A DNA stretch of 64,000 nt from Vibrio sp. DW001. Lineage in GTDB: Bacteria; Pseudomonadota; Gammaproteobacteria; Enterobacterales; Vibrionaceae. A program made the translations under genes and the position numbers. Positions 27,602 through 35,639 of the stretch are shown here, piece by piece; position 1 is the stretch's first letter, and every line of letters begins with the position of its first letter. A model generated the notes under the pieces. The model ran no database searches and was not told the origin of the DNA. It saw only the letters and a program-made list of their open reading frames with translations. The DNA lies in the NCBI RefSeq assembly GCF_029016285.1, contig NZ_CP091975.1, positions 1,240,001-1,304,000 on the forward strand. Direction: 5' to 3'.

Positions 27602-28837
27602 TTACCACCATGCCTCGAACATTGCGCCGAAGCTAACGGTATCGGTAGTTGTGTTAGCCGATCCTTGTGGGGCAACATCTTTCTCACCAACGGTAGCATA
27701 GAAGCGAAGCATTGGACGGCTCCAAGGTAAGCCTCCTATAGAGATGTTTTGAGAAAGCGTTACTTTCCAACCATCCGTTTCGTTGCCGCTGTCTTCATCA
27801 ACTAATGCATAGCCAGTTTCAATCCATGTGGAGTGAATATCGTTCCAACGATATTGAGGACGAACGATGAGGCTATATTCATTCTGATCGGTAGCGTCAT
27901 CACCAGATTGGTTATAATAAGCGGCTAGGTAGTTAATATTCCAATTTTCGCCAGCACTAAATCCACCTTCATAACTGACAAATAAACTTTGGAAATCACC
28001 TTTAAGGCCCATTACTGAATTATTTGCACCGTCACCATATCGAACATGCAAGCTAGCAGAATCAAATTTAATTTGAGTACCGATTAACCATGCTGTCTCG
28101 CTATCTAGTCCCGCGCTTTCAATACCTTCATCTTCTGATGTAAAACCAAAGTGTGCGTATGCGTCAATTTTTGCAAATCCTGCATCAATGTCTTTAATCT
28201 TAGAGGTCGCGGCATATTTACCGTTGTCGTTTCCAAGGGATCCTTCATTATCGTCGACACCCCCAACAAAACCAAAGTCCAATTTTGCACCACCTAAGTC
28301 AAAATTTTTGAAACCACCCCCTTGACCATCTTCAATTGTTACATAGTAATCGTTTAAGCCTTGTTGCAATCGAGAATGGAAATCTCGACCTGCCCAAACA
28401 TACAAACCTGGTTGTGAATCAAAAATGTTGGTGGCACCTGCGTAAAATCTTTTAAGGTTGACACCACCGTAGGATTCATCGCCCCATTCATCATTTGACC
28501 AATGTTCTACCATTACAGCAAGGTCCCAAATCGCGCCATTTTCAGCGGTGTACTTTTTCGCAATACCAAACTCACCACCATTGGCTTCGTTACCCAAACG
28601 ACCAACAGTTTGTCCCGTACTACCAATACCGTTTACATATCGAGTATCACCATTTTGATATTGCGCACCATATCGAGCGTAACCAAAGAAAATTACATCA
28701 TTTTCTTTTTCTGCCATAAGCGCTTGTAAGTCATCAATCTGCGCCTGCATATTGATAGTTTCGTTAGCGACAGCGCCAAAAGTTGTAAGAGAGGAGGCCA
28801 CTGCTAGGGCGAGAGATAAAACCTTAAAGTTTTTCAT
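27602..28837 (-). CDS. LamB-like carbohydrate porin
   Basis: 411 residues. A signal peptide (to about residue 24, VANE) is followed by a short helix with coiled-coil character (MQAQIDDLQALMAEKE) and a beta-barrel of the maltoporin superfamily, ending with the C-terminal aromatic motif FEAWW. AAGGA precedes the ATG. It probably lets an oligosaccharide cross the outer membrane for the ABC importer encoded 2.3 kb away on the other strand. A TGAAACGTTTGA element 55 bases upstream of the start resembles a LacI-family operator. The sugar is not known; calling it maltoporin would overstate it. Confidence 0.88.
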   Translation of the reverse strand: MKNFKVLSLALAVASSLTTFGAVANETINMQAQIDDLQALMAEKENDVIFFGYARYGAQYQNGDTRYVNGIGSTGQTVGRLGNEANGGEFGIAKKYTAENGAIWDLAVMVEHWSNDEWGDESYGGVNLKRFYAGATNIFDSQPGLYVWAGRDFHSRLQQGLNDYYVTIEDGQGGGFKNFDLGGAKLDFGFVGGVDDNEGSLGNDNGKYAATSKIKDIDAGFAKIDAYAHFGFTSEDEGIESAGLDSETAWLIGTQIKFDSASLHVRYGDGANNSVMGLKGDFQSLFVSYEGGFSAGENWNINYLAAYYNQSGDDATDQNEYSLIVRPQYRWNDIHSTWIETGYALVDEDSGNETDGWKVTLSQNISIGGLPWSRPMLRFYATVGEKDVAPQGSANTTTDTVSFGAMFEAWW

Positions 28838-28891
28838 GTACGGTCCTTAAATTATTGTAGGTTTTGTTATTTCGGGGGAAATATTAAGGAA

Positions 28892-28903
28892 TGAAACGTT
28901 TGA
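28892..28903. promoter_or_regulatory. LacI/GalR-type operator at the porin promoter
   Basis: TGAAACGTTTGA contains the AAACGTTT palindrome with the central CG typical of LacI-family sites, 55 bases before the porin start. Either of the two neighbouring LacI proteins could bind it. Confidence 0.5.
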
Positions 28904-29987
28904 AAAAACTCTACGGGCTCACACGTTTTAGAGGCATAAATTACATGAAACAAAATAAAACAATTAACAGTGGAGCTGATCAGTATTTACATATTAATAT
29001 CAATAATTTATCTGTAGCCCTGTGACGGTTTGCGTACTCTGCAATCGCTTTCATTTCACAGCATATATGTGTTTTCGTCACATTTGTAATGGACTATATA
29101 GGTCGTTTTTTGGTCAGAGTTATGAAAAATTTCATATATTTGAGATCTTTCATGCAATTTATGAGTTTATAAATATAAATGAATCATAATATCTCCATAG
29201 AACATCTGAAAACTATGTTTAGATATTCTATGTTTGGTTCTTTAAGCTCGTGAATTGGCGATGAAGTGGTTGAAATTATAGATTAACTAATTAGATGTGA
29301 TGTAATTTAAATAATTGCATTTAAATCTTAATGTATTAAAAAATAATATTTTCCTTATAATGAGGGTATTTTATGTAAATTTATTCTTTATATATAATAG
29401 GTTGCATGGAGTTGTCATATTTCATGAAACAAAGGTAAATTAAAATAAGTAGACGATGAAGGTATTTTTACTGAGTTGTTGTTATATATATGAATTTTCG
29501 TTGTTGTTGGTTGGTGTATACAATTGAAGTTGTTTCATTAGCTTCATAATATTAATTTTTCGTGATTTAAATCTATTTTTTTATTTGTATCTATTACTAT
29601 TATGGTTTCTCCAACGCCTGTTTAAACACATTTTTACTACCTATAACAGGAGTGAGCAAAACGATAAGCAATGTCGAATTTGGTGAGCTTTAGGTTGTAC
29701 CTAGTCGAAAGAACAGTGTTGGATTGCAATACAAAGTAAATCTCAAGCCTTTTCTAGCAATGATTAGCCTATCTCTGGGCAGCAGAACCAGCAGTATATG
29801 CTTTGTGAACTCCACACAGTTAAGGGGCACTTTAGTGCCCCATTTATTGTGCTTCCGAAAGTAAAACTTTTCAGTACTTTTCATGAAACAGAATGATTAT
29901 CCAAACTTTATTCTGACCTTTTATCAGTTAATTTATTGTTATTAAAAAAGTTTTTATCTTTCTCGTGAGTTTTTATCTGAGTGAGAT

Positions 29988-30006
29988 CCATGAAACAGTT
30001 TCATGG
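29988..30006. promoter_or_regulatory. Palindromic operator CCATGAAACAGTTTCATGG
   Basis: A perfect 9-base inverted repeat around one central base, containing the repeated CATGAAAC unit. It lies about 160 bases upstream of the LacI start, in the likely promoter of the sugar operon. It is the strongest candidate for a specific operator here. Confidence 0.65.
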
Positions 30007-30069
30007 GAGGATGGTTTCCTGTCGGTGTTTTCAAGCTTTTGATGCTCCAATTTGTCACCTTAATTTCAA

Positions 30070-30085
30070 TGTGATCCAGTTCACT
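30070..30085. promoter_or_regulatory. CRP site upstream of sugar operon
   Basis: TGTGATCCAGTTCACT matches the CRP consensus TGTGA-N6-TCACA at nine of ten core positions, about 80 bases before the lacI-type gene. It implies catabolite control. Confidence 0.65.
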
Positions 30086-30164
30086 AATCGCCATTTTGAT
30101 TGCTCTATTATCCGTAACATGAAAGCGGTTTCCAATTTGAATGCATGACATAGGGAGGGGCAAA

Positions 30165-31172
30165 ATGATGGCAACAATTAGAGACGTATCTGAATTCGCT
30201 GGTGTCTCTCAAGCGACAGTATCAAGAGTGGTTAATGGTTCTACCAGAGTAAGCCATGACAAAAAAATGTCGGTAGAAAAAGCGATTAAGAAACTTGGTT
30301 ATCGCCCAAATTCTATTGCACAGGCATTGGCGTCTAGTCGAACGGGCAGTATTGGAGTTGTCGTTCCTGAATTGGCAGGTTTCTATTCTGGCATGCTTCA
30401 AGCAATAGAGGATCAGCTGCGTCGTTTTGGTTATCACCTGGTGGTGACGGCCGGTTCTAATGACGAAGAGGGTCAAAAACAGGCGATAGACTTTTTGCTA
30501 AGCCGACGTGTCGACGCGCTCATTCTACATACTCAGGATGTTTCCGACGACTATCTAATTGACCTAGAAACTCAGGGTATTCAGCTTGCCCTTGTGAACC
30601 GCCTTGTTCCAGAACTGAATAATAGCTGTATAGAACTCGATAACGAGTTGGGTGCAAATATCGCGACAAAATACCTTATTGATATGGGGCATCGTGAAAT
30701 CGCGTGTATTACGGGTCCTCTGTCTAAATCAGATGCGCGAGGTCGTTTGCAAGGTTACCGCGAGGCGCTAGAAGAAGCGGGTATTGAATACAGTGAATCA
30801 CGCGTAGTTGAAGCGGGATTTACAGAAGAAACAGGTGCAAGCGCCATGAACAAGCTTCTTAACCGTGATTGCCGTTTTAGTGCGGTCTTTGCGGCAAATG
30901 ACCACATGGCTTTTGGCGCTTTTGGAGAGATGAAAAAAGCCAGTTTATTAGTCCCGGAGGATGTATCTCTTGTTGGTTTCGACAACATTTTATTTGCCCG
31001 TTACCTGACTCCAGGGCTTACAACGATCGATTTTCCAATAGAACAGATGAGTACTGAAGCGGTGCAATTAATCCTTCAAAAACTCATTAAAAAGAAAACA
31101 GAAGTAGATTTTAAACTTTCCCCCTCTTTAGTGATTAGAGAGTCGGTGAAAAAACTCACAGCTAATTTATAA
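30165..31172 (+). CDS. LacI family repressor of the oligosaccharide operon
   Basis: 335 residues from the ATG at 30165 (GGAGGGG five bases before). The N-terminal LacI helix-turn-helix is TIRDVSEFAGVSQATVSRVVNG, then the hinge helix SIAQALASSRTGSIGVVVP and a periplasmic-binding-protein-like sugar domain. It is the first gene of the operon, 17 bases upstream of the substrate-binding protein gene, so it should sense the imported sugar or its product. The operator at 29988-30006 is the expected target. Confidence 0.93.
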   Translation: MMATIRDVSEFAGVSQATVSRVVNGSTRVSHDKKMSVEKAIKKLGYRPNSIAQALASSRTGSIGVVVPELAGFYSGMLQAIEDQLRRFGYHLVVTAGSNDEEGQKQAIDFLLSRRVDALILHTQDVSDDYLIDLETQGIQLALVNRLVPELNNSCIELDNELGANIATKYLIDMGHREIACITGPLSKSDARGRLQGYREALEEAGIEYSESRVVEAGFTEETGASAMNKLLNRDCRFSAVFAANDHMAFGAFGEMKKASLLVPEDVSLVGFDNILFARYLTPGLTTIDFPIEQMSTEAVQLILQKLIKKKTEVDFKLSPSLVIRESVKKLTANL

Positions 31173-31189
31173 TAATGAAGGATTATAAG

Positions 31190-32437
31190 ATGAACCTTAA
31201 GACTCTTACCCTATCCAGTGCGGTTGCTTTAGGACTCGCAGCAACAGCAAATGCCTCTGATGCCGATATTCGTTTTGATGGATTTCCAGATTTCGATAGC
31301 AGCTTGAAGGTTATCCTTCCTGACTTTGAAAAGCAGTCGGGTATCAAAGTAGATTATTTGATGAACAACCACGGTGACCACCACACTAAGTTAACCACTA
31401 ACTTGGCAACGGGTTCTGGAGCCGGTGACGTTATTGTGGTTGATGTAGAAAAAATTGGTCCTTTCGTTGCTTCTGGTGGGCTTGTTAATCTCTCTGAACA
31501 GTATGGTGCAGACAAGTATGCTGATCGCTTTGCTCCTTACGCTTGGACTCAAGGCAAAGGTGGTGACGGCGATGTGTACGGTATTCCGGTCGACTTAGGT
31601 CCTGGTGTGATGTACTACCGCACCGACATTCTTGCTAACGAAGGCGTGAAGCAAGATGCAGTAATTAAAGATTGGGATTCTTACATTGAGTACGGTAAGA
31701 AACTAAAGCAAGACGATATCTATCTTATCGCTTCAGCGGCAGACGTAGCACAAGCAATTATTTTCACTACTGTTCCTGAAGGTGAAGGTCTTTACTTTGA
31801 TAAAGATGGTAAGCCAGTCGTAACCTCAGAGCGTTTTGTTCATGCATTTGAAGTGGCTAAGCAGATCCGCGATAACGGCTTGGACGCGCGTATTACAGCA
31901 TGGTCAAACGAGTGGTATGAAGGTTTCCGTAACGGTACGTTTGCTACTCAGCTTTCTGGCGCATGGCTTCTAGGTCATCTACAAAATTGGATTGCACCAG
32001 AAACTAAAGGTAAGTGGGGTGTGTCAAACCTTCCTGATGGAATCTATGGCAGTTGGGGTGGTTCATTCCTATCAATTCCGAAACAATCTGAGAAGCAAGA
32101 TGAAGCTTGGAAGCTTATTGAATACATGACAACGAATCGTGATGTTCAGCTTAAGCACTTCGAAACGATTACTGCATTCCCTGCAAATATCACAACCTAT
32201 GATGATGAACTATTTAATGAGGAAGTTGAATTCTTGGGTGGTCAAAAGGCTCGTCAGTTGTTTGCTGAAGTTGCGAAGAATATCAAGCCAGTAGAACCAG
32301 GCCGTGGTGATCATGTCGCTCGTTCAATTATCTTAGAAAACGCATTAATGGAAGTACTTGATGAAGGTAAAGACATCAAAACGGCGCTTAGCGAAGCTGA
32401 ACGTCTAATCCTACGTCGTACCCGTAACCTTAAGTAA
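31190..32437 (+). CDS. Sugar ABC transporter substrate-binding protein
   Basis: 415 residues from the ATG at 31190 (AAGGA eight bases before). A signal peptide runs to about residue 22 (ANAS). The protein belongs to the family 1 oligosaccharide-binding group (MalE/CycB-like): DFEKQSGIKVDYLM, GAGDVIVVDVEKIGPFV and GIPVDLGPGVMYYRTD motifs with aromatic-rich regions that stack on sugar rings. It has no lipobox. It captures an oligosaccharide in the periplasm for the two permeases that follow. The following gap holds an mRNA hairpin. Confidence 0.92.
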   Translation: MNLKTLTLSSAVALGLAATANASDADIRFDGFPDFDSSLKVILPDFEKQSGIKVDYLMNNHGDHHTKLTTNLATGSGAGDVIVVDVEKIGPFVASGGLVNLSEQYGADKYADRFAPYAWTQGKGGDGDVYGIPVDLGPGVMYYRTDILANEGVKQDAVIKDWDSYIEYGKKLKQDDIYLIASAADVAQAIIFTTVPEGEGLYFDKDGKPVVTSERFVHAFEVAKQIRDNGLDARITAWSNEWYEGFRNGTFATQLSGAWLLGHLQNWIAPETKGKWGVSNLPDGIYGSWGGSFLSIPKQSEKQDEAWKLIEYMTTNRDVQLKHFETITAFPANITTYDDELFNEEVEFLGGQKARQLFAEVAKNIKPVEPGRGDHVARSIILENALMEVLDEGKDIKTALSEAERLILRRTRNLK

Positions 32438-32452
32438 TTATTAGTAAATTTA

Positions 32453-32486
32453 AGAGGCGCATTGTCCATTAGAGACAGGCGCCTCT
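32453..32486 (+). other. Intercistronic hairpin after the binding-protein gene
   Basis: AGAGGCGC pairs perfectly with GCGCCTCT across 18 bases. No T-run follows, so it probably protects the binding-protein mRNA from 3' decay and allows its higher expression, as in mal-type operons. Confidence 0.55.
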
Positions 32487-32505
32487 ACCTAGTGAGGTCG
32501 TTATT

Positions 32506-33510
32506 ATGAGTCAGACAATGAAAGAAACAGTATTGTCGAATCAGGAGGAACTTTCTGAGAAGGAAGGGTTTCTTTCACGGTTAAACGTGAAAGCGCTTAC
32601 ACCGTATGGTTTTCTTTTGCCTTTTTTAATAATTTTTTCTGTTTTTGGTATTTTTCCGTTGCTCTTTTCCGTTTTTCTATCGTTCCATGCATGGAACCCA
32701 GTAGAAGGGATAGCCGCAATGGAATTTGTGGGTTTTGAGAACTACAGCATTGCATTAACAGACCCGTGGCTATGGCGTTCTCTTAAGAATACTTTCTGGC
32801 TAGCAATTACCTCTGGTGTCGCACAACATCTTGTTGCGATTCCGGTTGCGTACATCTTAGTTTCTCTTGGGGATAGGTTGCGTCACTGGCTGACGTCTGC
32901 CTATTTCTTACCGTACATTACGTCAACTGTAGCGGCGTCTCTGATTTTCTTTAACATGTATTCACCGAACTCAGGCGTAATCAACCAAGCATTAATGGGT
33001 TTGGCTGACAGTACATTGCTTGGTTGGGCGTTTGCGTGGGTAAACAACTACCAACCCATACGTTGGTTGGATGATGCCTCATTTATCAAACCGTCTATTG
33101 CTATCGTTGTCTTCTGGAAATATACCGGTTTCAATATCGTGCTTTATACGACAGGGTTAATGACCATACCAAAAGATATCTTAGAGGCAGCAAGAATGGA
33201 TGGTGCAAATGCGCTGCATCGATTTTGGTATGTTTCATTACCGATGATTCGTCCGTTTGTTTTTTTTGCCGTCACGATGACTATCATTGGTAATTTGCAG
33301 TTGTTTGAAGAACCGTTTGTATTGACGAAAGGTCTTGGTGGTACAGGGCAGGCTGGTTTAACAATATCTATGTATTTATACAAAGTAGGTTGGGAGTGGC
33401 TAGAGATGGGAACGGCATCTGCAATTTCATGGTTGTTATTCGCACTTATTGCATTCTTCACAACGATTCAGTTTGTGTTATTTGGTAAAAAAGGCTTAGG
33501 GGAGCAATAA
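32506..33510 (+). CDS. Sugar ABC transporter permease, MalF type
   Basis: 334 residues with about six membrane helices and the EAA loop EAARMDGANALHRFWYVSLPMIRP that contacts the ATPase. The leading segment before the first helix is about 30 residues and hydrophilic. It overlaps the following permease gene closely (one-base gap). Forms the heterodimeric channel of the importer. Confidence 0.93.
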   Translation: MSQTMKETVLSNQEELSEKEGFLSRLNVKALTPYGFLLPFLIIFSVFGIFPLLFSVFLSFHAWNPVEGIAAMEFVGFENYSIALTDPWLWRSLKNTFWLAITSGVAQHLVAIPVAYILVSLGDRLRHWLTSAYFLPYITSTVAASLIFFNMYSPNSGVINQALMGLADSTLLGWAFAWVNNYQPIRWLDDASFIKPSIAIVVFWKYTGFNIVLYTTGLMTIPKDILEAARMDGANALHRFWYVSLPMIRPFVFFAVTMTIIGNLQLFEEPFVLTKGLGGTGQAGLTISMYLYKVGWEWLEMGTASAISWLLFALIAFFTTIQFVLFGKKGLGEQ

Positions 33511-33511
33511 A

Positions 33512-34378
33512 ATGAAATTAAGTGCACTAAAGCCAAGTTCTGACGTTTCAGAGCTAATCACAAAAATTTTATTGGCTGCGCTAGCCGCCATTCTTATCGT
33601 GTCTGCGTTGATTACGGTATTCCCGTTTTTGTGGTCTGCATTGTTGTCTACTCGCGACCGTTCCGAAATATTCGGTTCTGGCATAAGCCTAATGATGGGT
33701 GACAGCCTCGCGATTAACTACGATAAATTATTGGAAATAATGCCATTTTGGCAGGCAATGTTTAACAGTATCTATGTTGCCTTTCTTGGTACGACTATTT
33801 CGCTGCTATTTTGTAGTATGGGTGGATATGCGTTTGCCGTATTTAAGTTTAGAGGCAAGAATGTTCTATTTGGTATGTTAGTTGGGTCAATGATGATTCC
33901 ACCTGTGTTAAGCCTTATACCTTATTTCATGATCGTGAAATTTCTGGGTTTAATGGATAACCATATGGCGGTGTGGTTACCGTTTACTACAACTCCGTTT
34001 GGTATCTTTCTAATGCGACAGCATGTTATTGCCTCTATTCCTAAAGAGCTATTAGAAGCTTCTAAGTTAGACGGCGCAGGCGAATTTAGAACCTATTGGA
34101 GTGTTGTGCTTCCGTTGATGAGATCAGCGCTTGCGACATTAGCCATCGTTCAGTTTGTATTTTTCTGGAACTCATTCATGCAACCGCTCGTTGTGCTTAC
34201 ATCGCCAGAGAATTACGTAATTACTCAGGCATTGAGAAGTGTGCAAGGGATACCAAACACCCCGTGGGGAGCGGTAATGCTAGGAACCACAATCTCGATA
34301 TTACCACTTGTCACTGCTTATCTGTTTGCATCTAAACAGATGATAAGTGGGTTAACTTCTGGCGCAGTGAAAGGGTAA
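33512..34378 (+). CDS. Sugar ABC transporter permease, MalG type
   Basis: 288 residues, six helices, with the EAA loop EASKLDGAGEFRTYWSVVLPLMRS. The ribosome site lies in the end of the preceding gene, so the two permeases are probably translationally coupled. Second half of the importer channel. Confidence 0.93.
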   Translation: MKLSALKPSSDVSELITKILLAALAAILIVSALITVFPFLWSALLSTRDRSEIFGSGISLMMGDSLAINYDKLLEIMPFWQAMFNSIYVAFLGTTISLLFCSMGGYAFAVFKFRGKNVLFGMLVGSMMIPPVLSLIPYFMIVKFLGLMDNHMAVWLPFTTTPFGIFLMRQHVIASIPKELLEASKLDGAGEFRTYWSVVLPLMRSALATLAIVQFVFFWNSFMQPLVVLTSPENYVITQALRSVQGIPNTPWGAVMLGTTISILPLVTAYLFASKQMISGLTSGAVKG

Positions 34379-34471
34379 TTCATTGCGAATTGAACCCGAA
34401 TAATGACTAATTAATGCAAGGCGAGTGCAAAGCTCATAGAGAACGACACTCGTAAGCGGAGAAATATAATT

Positions 34472-35563
34472 ATGGCAAATGTAGAATTTAGAAATATCAA
34501 AAAATCCTTCGGCGATGTTGATGTAGTAAAACAGTTCGATTTTGAAGTAGAAGATGGCGAGTTTGTTGTATTTTTAGGGCCATCTGGTTGTGGAAAATCA
34601 ACCACGCTACGCATGCTTGCTGGCTTAGAGAGCATCACCTCCGGCGAGATTTATGTTGGTGGTAAGTTGATGAATAAGATAGATGCTAAAGATCGTGATT
34701 TAGCGATGGTATTTCAAAGCTACGCACTATACCCCCATATGACGGTCTACGAAAATATTGCCTTTGCCCTCAAGCTAAAAGGAATGGCAAAAGCAGACAT
34801 AGATACGGAGGTTCGCAAGGCAACTAAAATGCTTGAACTTGATCCGCTATTAGACCGTAAACCGAAAGAACTGTCTGGGGGTCAACGTCAACGTGTCGCG
34901 ATGGGACGTGCAATGGTGCGTACGCCGAAAGTATTCTTGTTTGATGAGCCTTTATCTAACCTAGACGCAAAACTTCGTGGTGTGATGCGTGAAGAAATAA
35001 AACATCTTCATCGTGAACTTAAAACAACAACGATATATGTAACGCACGACCAGATTGAAGCAATGACGTTGGCGGATCGTATTGTCATTCTAAAAGATGG
35101 GTATGTTGAGCAAGTTGGTACTCCGACAGACGTATTTAAGCGCCCTGCCAATAAGTTTGTGGCTCAATTTATCGGCAATCCATCAATGAACATGTTAGAT
35201 GCTAATCTTGTTGATACCGATGGCGAATGGGCTATCCAATTAGGTGATATTGTTATCCCGCTGCCTGAGCGATTTAAAACGCTGGCGACCAAGAACCTTG
35301 CGTTACACATGGGGATTCGTCCTACCGACCTTCATCTGCGTAGCGAGCAAGTCGAGCATGATCGTGTATTGCCTGTGCCCGTAGTCATTCAAGATAAAGA
35401 ATTACTTGGCGCAAGCATCTTACTTAAGACGCAGGTTGCGAAGCAACAAATGATGGTAGAAACGCAAGCGGCAGTTGTTGATGTGGCAAGTGCGACACTT
35501 TACATCGATTTAGATGCGATTCATCTATTCGATGCATTAAGTGGTAAGTCACTCGCGCTATAA
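34472..35563 (+). CDS. Sugar ABC transporter ATPase, MsmK/UgpC/MalK type
   Basis: 363 residues. Walker A GPSGCGKST near 37, signature LSGGQRQRVAMGRAMVR, Walker B FLFDEPLSNLD and switch H in VTHDQIEAM are intact; a C-terminal TOBE/OB-like regulatory domain (about 240-363) follows. Energises the importer. Having its own ATPase, the system does not need a shared one. GGAG precedes the ATG. Confidence 0.94.
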   Translation: MANVEFRNIKKSFGDVDVVKQFDFEVEDGEFVVFLGPSGCGKSTTLRMLAGLESITSGEIYVGGKLMNKIDAKDRDLAMVFQSYALYPHMTVYENIAFALKLKGMAKADIDTEVRKATKMLELDPLLDRKPKELSGGQRQRVAMGRAMVRTPKVFLFDEPLSNLDAKLRGVMREEIKHLHRELKTTTIYVTHDQIEAMTLADRIVILKDGYVEQVGTPTDVFKRPANKFVAQFIGNPSMNMLDANLVDTDGEWAIQLGDIVIPLPERFKTLATKNLALHMGIRPTDLHLRSEQVEHDRVLPVPVVIQDKELLGASILLKTQVAKQQMMVETQAAVVDVASATLYIDLDAIHLFDALSGKSLAL

Positions 35564-35604
35564 TCTAACCGATATAAAATAATAAAATTAATAAAGGTTT
35601 AATA

Positions 35605-35626
35605 GTGCTGCTGTTTAGGGCAGCAC
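35605..35626 (+). other. Intercistronic hairpin before the GH94 gene
   Basis: GTGCTGC and GCAGCAC form a seven-pair stem with an eight-base loop, ending just before the AAGGA ribosome site of the GH94 gene. It may act in mRNA processing or affect translation. Confidence 0.5.
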
Positions 35627-35639
35627 CTAAGGATTTGAA

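Larger units (their letters stand above)
28838..30164. other. 1.3-kb AT-rich regulatory region between porin and LacI genes
   Basis: No convincing gene. It contains four exact copies of CATGAAACA (28944-28952, 29423-29431, 29882-29890, 29989-29997), a hairpin GGGGCACT/AGTGCCCC at 29824-29841, LacI-type operators near each end and a CRP site. The base composition is clearly more AT-rich than the genes on both sides. A small RNA ending at the 29824-29841 hairpin is possible but the following T-tract is poor. Confidence 0.6.

Noticed and set aside
29068-29082. Possible CRP site TGTGTTTTCGTCACA upstream of the porin
   Set aside because: The half-sites are one base too close for a standard CRP site.
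29645-29850. Small RNA ending at the 29824-29841 hairpin
   Set aside because: The stem is good but the following T-tract is poor and no promoter is recognisable, so it is not listed as a gene.
29690-29884. 64-codon minus-strand frame in the sugar-island intergenic region
   Set aside because: Includes a non-coding hairpin, has no ribosome site and no recognisable composition.
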